Assembly (NCBI RefSeq): GCF_037975245.1
Contig: NC_092579.1
Coordinates: forward strand, 5,641,001 to 5,705,000
Length of the DNA: 64,000 nucleotides
From: Apostichopus japonicus
Lineage: Eukaryota; Echinodermata; Holothuroidea; Aspidochirotida; Stichopodidae
Direction of reading: 5' to 3'
Below are positions 32,679-44,342 of this stretch, piece by piece. The number at the start of each line of letters is the position of its first letter. The stretch's first letter is position 1. Below the pieces are notes generated by a model. The model made no database searches. It saw only the letters and a list, made by a program, of their open reading frames with translations, and had not been told where the DNA came from. The translations under genes were made by a program, and so were the position numbers.

Positions 32679-35193
32679 CAGGGGCGTATCCAGGATTTTC
32701 TAACCCGGGCGCGAATTACTATCTAAGCCGAGCGCCACCATCGGTTGGCGCGCAGCGTACAAGAAAATTTCTGGTTTTGATACCCCCCAGGCCCCAGATC
32801 ACCGGAAATGGCACTTCTCGTGCTTGAAAATGACGAACCAGATGCACACTTTTTGCCTGAGAACCAAGTATTTCCCAATAGTTTTTTTTCCCATCCATAA
32901 CCTTTTTGTAGATTGTCACCAGTCACACATCATGTTCGACCTAATCGCATGTCCTGTGGGTCATTGCTTTTGTAGGTGATTCTACGGTCGCGGCCCACAA
33001 TACCCGTCAGCCCTACTTTTCAAGGTTTTAAGCGCATTCTTTGTTCAGACAACCAATATAGAAAAACCTCCTCCAACCCCTACCAGAGCGGTCAAAATTG
33101 CACGAGTAGAGGGAAGTGTGATGAAGAATGTTGGTCAGGGAATTTTCGAAAATTCAGATACAGTTAATTTAATATTAAAATAATATTAAAGCTTCTTATA
33201 ACGGCTATTATGAAACTTGGTTGAAGGAAATGAAAAAATAGCAGATAATTCCGAAACCGAACACTACATACATAGGCGTAGGAGGCAGGGGGGGGGGCTG
33301 GGCCCCTAATTCGCCATTACTAATGTAAAAGAGAGTTATGACATAATTGGACCTCCATACTTTTTGCTCCATCTGCATAAGACATTTCGTTGTTTACATT
33401 AGCATCCCGCGGTATACTGCGCAACTTTCACGGACTGTATACGTACACGGTGACATACGATGTAATAACCGATGCTTGCTTATATGATATTGGCATTAAC
33501 ATGTTGAACGCGCGCGGAGCGCGCGAAAATTTATGGTTATTTTTTTCGGGCAAGTCAGGCAGTTTTGAGGCTGTTCATCCTGGAACGCCATTTTCATGCT
33601 AAATGATATGATGAGATATCTGCTGTTTGCTTTACAAATTCGAACAGGTGCGTAGCGAGGAATTTGGGAGGGAGTCAAATTATCTTAGCGTAGCGCCACC
33701 ATAATTTGGCGCGAAGCGTACAAGACAATTTTGGCCGAAAATGCCTCCCAGATCGCTGGAAATGGCACTCTTTTGTTGGCGCGAAGCGTACAAGCAAATT
33801 TTGGCCAAAGTGCCTCCCAGATCGCTGGAAATCACACTTCCTAGGCCTTGTAAGTTGCATCTAAGTATTTTCTATTTTGAAATTACAAGCGATATCATAA
33901 AGAAACATGAAGGGGGGGGGGCGGTCGCCCCCTTCCCGAAATGCGTCATGTTCCCCGACGACTCGGTCGAGTTCGAGACAAGCCACAGTTGGTTTCATAG
34001 CACAATTCTACAATTTTTTAAGGCGTATATACACACACACGCGTTATAATAGACCATATATAGTATATATATATAGATCATTAGTGAGAGAGGAAAAATA
34101 GAAACGTCAAAAATGGAGTTGTCGGTGTAAGGGGTAGGGTGAGGCACACGCCCCCTTCGAAATCATTGATCCGTCACTGGCACCCTGTATATATAATAGG
34201 AATCAGCGCTGTAATGATGTCACTGTTCCTCTTTCTCTTCCCGGTGTCTTGGCGTTTTTCTTCTACTCCCTCCTTTCTCCTTTTTCTCTTTCTTCTTTTT
34301 CTTTTCCCTTCCTTCCTCTCCTCCTCCTCTTTTTCCCCCTCTGTTTTCCTTTTTTCTTCTTCTTTATTCTCTCCTTATTTTCTTACCCGGGGGGCGCGCC
34401 TGTTCATGAGTCAGATTCTGGGGTCCCCAGGCAGGTAAGCCATAATCTAAAACAGGGACCACCAAGGATTTAAAAAGCATAAGGCGAACCGTGCTGCTCA
34501 GACCAGCTGGAACCAGTAGCGGCGGAACCGGGGGGGCTTGGGGGGGTGAAAAAGTTGAGGGGGCAAATGCATGATAAGCCCCCCCCCAATATTTACCAAG
34601 GCTCCGAAACGTGCATCTGCCCATTTTTCAATGCATACTTGTCGATCTGTCCGATGCACACATATACTATATAGGTGTAATAATTTTAGTAATTGCTGGG
34701 GGACCCTGGTCCCTCGGCCCGTCCCCTGGCTATAGACCACATTGTCACCCCAACCGCGTCATCACACCCCGTGAAAAGTGGAAGCAGTGAGTGTGAGTAC
34801 CGGTAAGCGTAACACAACTTCGTCTTAGGCCAATGACTTGCCTCATTTCAGCCAGTTCTCCAACATCGCCTTACTTAGCCTTGCTACACTCAAAAACGTC
34901 TTTGCGAGTACACTACGAGTAATAGCTACTCTCTTAAAACACCATCGAATATACAAGTTACAATGTTTTTACAGACTTTTACGTGCAATCTGAGAAATTG
35001 CAGGCTTGAGACCCATATTTTAGGGCTAGGTATTTGCAGCATAAAACACTCGGGAAGTGCCGTTTCCGGCCATCTGGGGGTTTGAAAAAACCTAAAATTT
35101 TCTTGTATGCTCCGCGCCAACCAATGGTGGCGCTCCGCTTAGATAGTCTCCACACATTAGCCCCCCCAATAATTTTTCCGTTCCGCCGCGCCT
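32679..35193. repeat. Cluster of CAGGGGCG-type repeats with a shared 110-bp core
   Basis: The core has GCGCCACCAT, TTGGCGCG, then a TACAAG block followed by an A-rich stretch and TTTTGG, then CCAGATC.CCGGAAATGGCACTT-like sequence. It occurs at about 32700-32860, twice in tandem at 33680-33850, inverted at 35040-35150, and inverted again at about 18150-18290. Nearby termini include CAGGGGCGTATCC (32679), CAGGTGCGTAGCG (33646), and the pair CAGTAGCGGCGGAAC (34511) / GTTCCGCCGCGCCTG (35193), which frames a further 680-bp element. These look like nested non-autonomous DNA transposons. A pyrimidine-rich patch lies at 34230-34385. Confidence 0.5.
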
Positions 35194-36163
35194 GAATTCA
35201 TAATCATGGACGTTAAATATGAGTCTAAGAGACTGACTTCGGTCAGCTTGCAACTTTGATAAGCCAATGATGGCTTCTTCGCGAGTTCCTGCTTGCAGGA
35301 AGATCTAAAATACATACATACATACATTTCGTCATTTTTCCAAGATCGTTGGAGCATGTAGATAGAAGTTTCCAGCTGGAAGGTCCTACTCACCTACCAT
35401 TTAATTGTTGAATGGTTGAACTCGGTGGCATGTAAAGGATTAGGAGGGTGAGGGAGGGGGTACGGGGAGGTTGGCAAATTTTATACTTCCCCAGAAAAGT
35501 CATGCTATGAAACATTATGGAATGGCTCAGAGAGGAATCAAGGATTGGATAAGGATTGGATAAGAGGTGACCATGGAGTCGTTGTGCCAGCCAATTCCAT
35601 GATAGGGGCTCTGGTGTCCCCCCTCCCAGGAAAAATCAGTTTAGACCTCAAATTGTGCGTTCTGACGCATGTTTATAGACTACGATTTTCACAAGCAGAA
35701 ACTTAACAAATTCAGCCTGAAACAAGATTAAAAATTGTTTTCATTTTTGTATTATATCCATCATAAATCAGGGACTTTGAGGGTACATTTGCCTACATCC
35801 CAGAACACAACCATACGTTAAATGGTTCTGTTATGATAATGCCGATATGCATGAATCTATTCGTGTGGCATGATATTAAACATTTTATGTGAGTGAAACT
35901 ACAGTTTGGACATACTGTACTCAAGCCCACTTCACAGCTGACTACAAAATAAAAATCATGAGACCTCTAATAAGTTGATATATCTGCTGTCACAGAATCA
36001 CAGAATGCCCATCTGAAGTGATTAATTCTAAATACATCCCAAAATGATTCATGAGAGATTGACTTTTGAACGAGGTAACTCTGATGCCAAACGTGGACCC
36101 TGCCCGTTCCTTTCTCCCGGTAGATTAAAATTCCTCCTGGAAAGAGTTATTGTTTTAATATCA

Positions 36164-39100
36164 TCAAGTATCTGGTTCAAGAAGTTTTGTTCCTTCTCCT
36201 ATTCTACCTTCTCTCTCTTTGCTCTCGGTGTTATTGTCAAAGAGGTTGAAGATGACGGGTAACCTGGCCAAGTGGGGATTATCCTCCTGGAGCTTCTTGA
36301 TCCAGAGATTTAGCCTCTCCTGGCTTCCATTACTGGTCATACACATGGCATAGACAGAACCCTCCAACTGGTCCTCAGATGGTGGTTTCATGTTTCTCAT
36401 GTTATAATCAGCTTCAAATTCTTCATCCTCGTCTTTGACTGAAAGCAAAAATAAAAACAAGGAAGATCAAGCAGGCTGAGTGAATGCAGATGTAAATCAA
36501 AATAAAACGGTTAGTAAACTGCTTATACACTAAAGAGCCTATGTGAGAGAATGTGTAAAAGTAAGTGGGCCTGACAGTCCACTTACTTTTACACATGATT
36601 GAAGATGTCACACTAGACTATTGCATCCTATCCCCCCATATCTGCTAAGTAATACTGTTATCAAATGAGGTCAAATGAGGTTGTGATTAACTCTCTACAA
36701 TGAGTTGCTAATATCCAATGAGGCTAAGTGAGGTCCTCAGTGACTATTTATGTCTATGATAGACTGTTACCTAATGTGGTAAAAGTGGGGTTCTCAATTA
36801 CTTTCTACTACAGACTGCTATCCAATGAGGTTACATGAGGTTCTACAATGAGGCTAAGTGAGGTTCTGAGTGACTTTCTATGTCTATGATACACTGTTAA
36901 CTAATGTGGCCAAAGTGGGGTTCACAATTACTTTCTATGACAGACTGCTATCCAAATGAGGCTACATGAGGTTCTACAATGAGGCTTAATGAGGTTCCCA
37001 TTGATTTTCAATGTTTATTATAGACTGTTACCCAATGGGGCTAAAGCAAGGCTCTCAATAACTTTCAATGGTTGACTGCTATCACATGAGGCTAAATGAG
37101 GTTCTCAATAACTTTCAATGTCTATTATAGTATGTTACCCAATGGGACTGAAGCAGGGCTCTTTCTATGGTAGGCTGCTATCACATGAGGCTAAATGAGG
37201 TTCACATTGACTTTCAATGTCTATTATAAACTTACCCAATGGGACTAAAGCAGGGCTCTTTCTATGGTAGGCGGCTATCACATGAGGCTAAATGAGGTTC
37301 TCAATAACTTTCAATGTCTATTATAGTATGTTACCCAATGGGGCTAAAGCAAGGCTTTCAATGACTTACTATGGTAGGCTGATATCACATGAGGCTAAAT
37401 GATGTTCTCAATAACTTTCAATGTCTATTATAGTATGTTACCCAATGGGGCTAAAGCAGGGCTCTTTCTATGGCAGGCTGCTATCACATGAGGCTAAATG
37501 AGGTTCTCATTGACTTTCAATGTCTATTATAGTATGTTACCCAATGGGGCTAAAGCAGGGCTCTTTCTATGGTAGGCTGTTATCACATGAGGCTAAATGA
37601 GGTTCTCAATAACTTTCAATGTCTATTATAGTATGTTACCCAATGGGGCTAAAGCAGGGCTCTCAACGACTTACTATGGTAGGCTGCTATCACATGAGGC
37701 TAAATGAGGTTCTCAATAACTTTCAATGTCTATTATAGTGTGTTACCAAATAGGGCTAAAGCAGGGCTCTCAACGACTTACTATGGTAGGCTGCTATCAC
37801 ATGAGGCTAAATGAGGTTCTCAATAACTTACAATGTCTATTATATTTTACCCAATGGGGCTAAAGCAGGGCTCTTTCTATGGTAGGCGGCTATCACATGA
37901 GGCTAAATGAGGTTCTCAATAACTTTCAATGTCTATTATAGTATGTTACCAAATAGGGCTAAAGCAGGGCTCTCAACGACTTACTATGGTAGGCTGCTAT
38001 CACATGAGGCTAAATGAGGTCCTCAATAACTTTCAATGTCTATTATAGCATGTTACCCAATGGGGCTAAAGCAGAGCTCGCAATGACTTACTATGGTAGG
38101 CTGCTATCACATGAGGCTAAATGAGGTTCTCATTGATTTTTAATGTTTATAATAGTCTGTTATCCAATGGGGCTAAAGCAGGGCTCTCAACAACTTACTA
38201 TGGTAGGCTGCTATCACATGAGGCTAAATGAGGTTCTCATTGATTTTCAATGTTTATGATAGTCTGTTATCCAATGGGGCTAAAGCAGGGCTCTCAACGA
38301 CTTACTATGGTAGGCTGCTATCACATGAGGCTAAATGAGGTTCTCATTGATTTTCAATGTTTATGATAGTCTGTTATCCAATGGGGCTAAAGCAGGGCTC
38401 TCAACGACTTACTATGGTAGGCTGCTATCACATGAGGCTAAATGAGGTTCTCATTGATTTTCAATGTTTATGATAGTCTGTTATCCAATGGGGCTAAAGC
38501 AGGGCTCTCAACAACTTACTATGGTAGGCTGCTATCACATGAGGCTAAATGAGGTTCTCATTGATTTTCAATGTTTATGATAGTCTGTTATCCAATGGGG
38601 CTAAAGCAGGGCTCTCAACGACTTACTATGGTAGGCTGCTATCACATGAGGCTAAATGAGGTTCTCATTGATTTTCAATGTTTATGATAGTCTGTTATCC
38701 AATGGGGCTAAAGCAGGGCTCTCAACGACTTACTATGGTAGGCTGCTATCACATGAGGCTAAATGAGGTTCTCATTGATTTTCAATGTCTATTATAGACT
38801 GTCACCCTATGGAGCTAAAGTTCTCAAGGCTGTTATCCAATGAGTCCAAACGAGATTCTCATTGCCTTTCTACAATATGTTGCCATCCAATGGAACCATA
38901 TGAGGTATTCAAAACTTTCTATGATAGACTGACTGTTACACAATCTGGCCAAGTTGGTTCCTCAATGTTTTCTATGATAGGTCAATGTCCACCTTGACCC
39001 CATTTCTGCATTAATGGATACATTAAGGCACTTTAGGACAGAGATACACAATTTTTTTTTTAGTCCACGAGGACTGAGCCATGACCTACCAGACCCACGG

Positions 39101-42100
39101 ACCCCTCAGAATTGATGTTCGGAATCCAGGAAAGTTAGTTTGGACCATTTATTTGTTGTTATTAAAAGAACTTGTTGGCAAGTTCTGAAAATGGTACATA
39201 TATATTTTTGGACACATGAACAAATCCTGTAACACACCCATCCACCCACCCAATTGGGTAGTGGAAGCCCCCCCTTCCACCCCCACATAGTTTGCAGAAA
39301 GTCACTTAAGGATACACCCATGCCTCATATGACATGTACATATACCCATTAAGTAACAATAAATTCCATCTACAAGTCACTTACCTATATCACCTTCTAA
39401 AGATTTCAGATATATTGCATCTGATCGTAACACATAGTAACCCAACTTGATATCCCGTAGCCATAGGTTGAAGGGCCCTTCAACAAATAGAGGTCGGTAT
39501 GGAGGATGCTGGGACAAAAGATCCTTCTGCTCTGGGCTTTGCGAAGATGTAAGGAATTCATTGGCATTAGTATCGGAAGATGAATCGTCGAACTGGAGAA
39601 CAAGAAAAGAAGGTGAAAACAGGACAAGGTGAGTAATCATCAAGATCAAGATTTTTTTATTAAAGAAATTGGAAAATTACAAACTTCAAAACACTGACAG
39701 GAAAATTTAACCAAGGAGAAAGAAACTTCCAAGAAGCATAAAAGCATCACCAGAAGGCTAGCATAGAAGCTACTTATCTATACCAGTGTAACTATGGTTA
39801 CCTTATGTACTAATGGAAAATATGAAATTTAAGTATGGAAATTCAATATAGGCAGCTTAGGCAATGTCAACAAACTAATATCTCTTAAGACCTAAGCAAA
39901 TTTTTTTTGGAGAAAAATTAGATTTTTGAAATAGAAACGTAATTCTGATGAGAACTTCACACAACCTCCTTATCTGGGGAATGCATTAATGTTGGTGTGC
40001 ATTCATGTCAAAACACACGTTTAAATACCTCAAGAGACTGTTAATGTTAAAGGTATGCATCGACACTTCGTCTAGCCCTACAATATGTTTATTACAGCCT
40101 TAACAAGCTCACACCTAATTTGCATACAAACATTTAGGCTGTCATTGCAATTATCATCATCAAGCAGTACTACTGGGATGGTTTAATTCGTCTCAGGTTA
40201 ATACCTCCTTCACAACGGTCAACTCTGCCTCGTATTCACAGATTCTCTTCAAACCAAGCTCTGATAACAGGACGGGGTCAGAAGGCAATTCAAATGGCAG
40301 TGGGAACGGGTTGATGTTCCTGAACTTGGGGAACCAATACATGATCCTCTGGTATTTCTTCACTGGGTGAGATTGACGGCCAAACACATCCAACAAAAGC
40401 TTCTTCGTTTCGTTGTTTGGCATAATTTCTATGGTTGAAAAGTCAAAGTGTAAGAAAAGGAAACTTCCATGAAAGAGAAAATGGCGAAGGATTTCGTATG
40501 AAATGAGATTGTGTTCCGGAAAAAAATATAGATCTCTCAAGCTACAGAGACGTCAACAGGCTTTTATTCTATTCTTTTCTTTTTTTGAAAGGATACTGAA
40601 TTCAAGTGATACAAGAGACTTCCGAAATTAATTAAGATTATACAAAGAATGGTTTGTAGGACTTAAAGACCTTCTTTATTGGCTCCAATTTTAACATACT
40701 ATAGCTAGGAAAGTTTGGAAACCTACAGCTAGGAAAGTTTGGGATAACGTAATCGACCTGCCACGGTCGTAAATCGACCTCAGGCGCTAACAATTACCCT
40801 GCATACAGTAGCTTCTTAACACCATTAAACACTGTGTGGAAATATGTTCCTGTCTACAGTGTAGTTAACCATACAGAGTTAAGAGAGGTCATATTACGTT
40901 CACGGCAGATCGATTATGTGATCTCAAGAAACTTTATCATGATAGCGTGCTTTAGTTGGGGCCTGCACAGCAGACCTTTAACAACTTTGTTCTACATTGA
41001 TTTATGCTCTCTGTGTATTAAAAACATTCTAAAACTGTATGAATGATTTTACAAGTGACTTCATAGCAGATTCAAACTTACTATTATCTTCCAGTTTTTG
41101 TAAAACCTTCAAGGCCACTGTCTGTTGTTCTGGGAAATGGTTAAATATCACTTGCCAGACGTTCTTAGCGACGTAAACCCCCTTAGGGAAGATATCCAAT
41201 AATTTGTTGTAGGCGTTAATGTCTTTTTCCACATTAAAGTGAGGCATGTACTTCAGAGCCGTCTCGATGAACTGCAAGTGACCCCTCCTTCTTTTATCGA
41301 CCTCACCAAATGTCCTAATAAGTTGGTAAAATGTTTCCTTGTCAGCAGATTTATTAGCTGCTTCTTTGAATAGGTTTCTAGACAGCGAGAGAGTTCTTTT
41401 GCTCTCGGCTGATAAATGACTTTCCTCTTGTTGTTGTTGTTGTTTAGACCCTGTTGCATCTTCCTGAGATAAGATGGTGGAGGTATGAAGTTCCTGCCTA
41501 AATGTAACCTGCAGGAAGGAGTGAAGTAATGAAACATAACAATTGTATAATATACAATAAATCAATTCATTTCAGTGTCCACAGATTTGTAATGACCAAG
41601 TTTTACTTTAATAACGTAGAATGTGAGGTTTTCAATGGCTGCAATTTACTTAGGCAATTAGTTATTTGTTGATGATTTGTTAATTGTCAGAAGTACATTA
41701 CAAAATGTTATATTACATTTCAACACATGTACTGTATGTGAAGGGCCTATGTACAGTAGTATTGACTAGCAATGCTTATAGTAATGAAACTTTAGGAATA
41801 TTTGCGAAGTAGACCACTTTTGCCACACAAACAACAAAAACAGTACTGAATAAAATCAAGACATTGAGAATATGTGATGTCCTCATTACAACTGCTCTTG
41901 TTTTCATTTTGTTGTCAACATCTCTATCATGGTTCCTGTTACTCATTCTTGAAATATTTTGAAAACAACATGAAACTGGCTAATTAATGTACTGCATTGT
42001 ACCTTGTATTGTAATTTCAGCTTAAGTTTATTCTTACTGTAAGTTAAAGGGTGTGAAGGCTCGCGCAAAAAGAAACGTCTAATGCTGGTAATCTGACCTA

Positions 42101-42598
42101 GTTTCGAATGAGGTGTAACAAAAGTGTTAGACACCACCATCGATCCCAGAAAATACACACACAGCTTGCTATTTGTCGGTAATTAGACACTAGTGTTCAG
42201 TCAGTACATACAGGCAGCTGCGGTCAATACCCACAGCACAGTGTACAAACGATACAGCGAGGGACATCTTAGGTCCAGCTAAAGATAACAACGTATCACC
42301 TTTCATTACTGTCTGCATTTTGTAGCGACAAGAAGAAAACTTCACTTGCAAGCAACGGAAAGTTAACTTTTTCAGAGTGTAGTATGAATTATTAAGTAAT
42401 GGGTATTTAAAATCCTTGAGTCTCTATATCCATATCACATTTGAATACGTTTACATACATACATGTACTTACCTTTGCACAAGATTCTACACAAGCTGAA
42501 TATAGTGGAGGTCTCCTGAAAGTACCAAATGGTAAATAACAGACACGGCAACCATGATTTAACACCAATCGATGGAGTAGCCTTGTGCAGCTTGCCAT
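36164..42598 (-). CDS. ECSIT: ECSIT, Toll-pathway signalling intermediate and complex I assembly factor
   Basis: Five coding exons: 42473-42598, 41082-41508, 40205-40428, 39385-39592 and 36164-36438 (stop at 36164). All borders are AG/GT and in phase, giving 419 residues against about 430 in mammals. The N-terminus ([16 protein letters not shown], several Arg, no acid) looks like a mitochondrial presequence. The conserved core includes [60 protein letters not shown] and RNINPFPLP; the last two exons hold [16 protein letters not shown] and [25 protein letters not shown] bridges TRAF6 to MEKK1 downstream of TLRs and, with NDUFAF1 and ACAD9, assembles mitochondrial complex I. The presequence argues for the mitochondrial role here. 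Intron 4 carries a 2.3 kb satellite array. Divergent from ADPRM; convergent with the TLR. Confidence 0.95.
36551..36596. repeat. Perfect 18-bp hairpin with 10-base loop
   Basis: ATGTGTAAAAGTAAGTGG (36551-36568) is followed after ten bases by its exact complement (36579-36596). It is in ECSIT intron 4, about 110 bases from the last exon's acceptor. Confidence 0.9.
36655..38985 (+). repeat. Satellite array of about 107-bp dimeric units in ECSIT intron 4
   Basis: Roughly 20 units. Each has a half beginning TATCACATGAGGCTAAATGA and a half beginning TATCCAATGGGGCTAAAGCA; the two halves are themselves related, so the unit is a dimer of an ancestral monomer of about 53 bp. Units in 38100-38780 are nearly identical, whereas both edges are strongly diverged. 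Some central units lack about 10 bp (CTCTTTCTATGG form). Confidence 0.9.
42044..42380 (-). mobile_element. TTAA-ended MITE (copy 2, inverted)
   Basis: It matches the copy at 20051-20408 along its length in the opposite orientation (TTAAAGGGTGTGAAGGCTCG, GACACCACCATCGATCCCAG, GCAAGCAACGGAAAGTTAAC). Its right terminus is degraded. It is in ECSIT intron 1, about 95 bp from the first coding exon. Confidence 0.75.
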
Positions 42599-44121
42599 AC
42601 TGAGTAAGTTTCAACACACTGGTTGTCCAGATGCATAAGATAATTCAATGATCTGTTGAGAAATATGGAGCAATTGATATAGAAAATTACTAGTTGATTT
42701 TATTTATACTAGCCTATTGCTTGAGAAAACTTCTGGGTCAAGTAACTTTTGGAGATGACAGCATATTAGGACTTCAAGTTCATACAGTACTTCAAGTTCC
42801 ATGATGTAGTACCAATCCGACACTACTGTAGATGGATTCTAATGTCAACAGTAAACTGATGATGAATGAAAAAATCAATCATGAAAGCTTCTCTCCCAGA
42901 CATAAGGACTGTGTATCCAATGCATACTGAAGGACCAGTTTCACGAAAAATGTGTTACAGGTTAGGACGAACCTTTTTCTCTCTTACGTGATTATTCAAT
43001 ATAATGCTGAATGAATGAAGACAGCTAAAAAGGAAATTACCTTTCATCAATGAAGGAGCATTATCAAAATGGATGTTGGTCACTTTCGGCTTAATGTCAT
43101 TACTAGCCTAAACGACTTCTGCGAACGTCTTTCCGCAACTTCACTCAGTACTAACAAGTGTATTACATAACATTTGCATCATCGGCACGAGAAGATATAC
43201 GTGACCGGTACCGCGAAAGCCTAAATCGTTACCTGATTTACCTGTTTGTTTTCTTTAATATTGTACCCCCTAAAACAAAAAGGAACGTCAACGTCAGAAT
43301 CTTTGAAAATTAATGGTAAGTTTGGAATTACAGGTACTTTCTTCACGAAACGTTTGTTCAAATGTGTTGTAAACTTGGAAATATGAAATGTGTATCATTT
43401 ATACAGTACGCTTAGGCCAGGTCTACTTTTGTAACCGAAGTACTGTAGCTAAGTACAGTAATGTTACCTGTTGTTAAACCTACAGTAACATTATATGTAT
43501 TGTAACATCTAGCCTAAGTTGCTTAACTGGGGTTAAAACATTGGTTAAAACTTGGAACCAATCAACCACAGGCGCAACCAACGAACAGTATCAATATGCA
43601 TCAAAAGTGACTAAAATATGACAAACCTTAGCCTAACACAGAAACAGTACCAATTGATTAATTTGTAATATGTTTGACTCACCTGCACCATTTCCATCAA
43701 CAAGTTTAAGATTTGCATAACCTATGGAGATTAGGAGAGATTTGACTGGATGATACCTAAAACCCCGACTGCTACAGTAGAGAGTTTAGAGATATGACAA
43801 TTGAAAGTCAGTTGCTATACAGGAAGTCTGTGTTGAACAAACATGGTTTGCCACAGAACTAACTTTGATTTGTTTTTGCTGTGATCCCAAATTCTTTCTG
43901 AACAGATTGTTGCCATGCCAAGTATCATTGACTTTCAAGTTTTTTATCAAGTGATATCAAGTTTCTCCCATTGCCTTGAAGTAACTACTAAGTAACAACA
44001 AGTCTTTTAAACACTTTCTTTTTGTGCATGGCATTAATTGTTGAAAACTAAGATCATGTTATATTTGCAGTGCTGTATCTGATGTAACTTAAAGCATGTT
44101 ATCTTTCGTTTCTTTCTTCAG
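42599..44121. promoter_or_regulatory. Divergent ECSIT-ADPRM intergenic interval
   Basis: The 1.7 kb between the two start codons probably serves both genes. A consensus donor, TTAATG/GTAAGT, at 43315-43316 and a strong acceptor, TTTCTTTCTTCAG, ending at 44121 suggest that ADPRM has a non-coding first exon ending at 43315. No TATA box or CpG-rich core stands out. Confidence 0.4.
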
Positions 44122-44342
44122 AATTTCATTTGGACAACCGTTTTGACATATTCAAATATTTCTTACATTCATTTCCCCCAAGTTACATTTTGAACTTTCA
44201 AAATATTATTCAGACTTATCAGCATACATACATATATGAGTATATATGTATGTTTTCATATGTAAGAACTCAAATTCACAAAGGAGTTCAGTTTTGCAGA
44301 CCGTGGAAGTTGCTATTACAAAATAGAATTTACTGGGTAGTA

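Noticed and set aside
36655-38985. A CRISPR-like array
   Set aside because: The repeats are adjacent with no unique spacers, and the locus is an animal intron.
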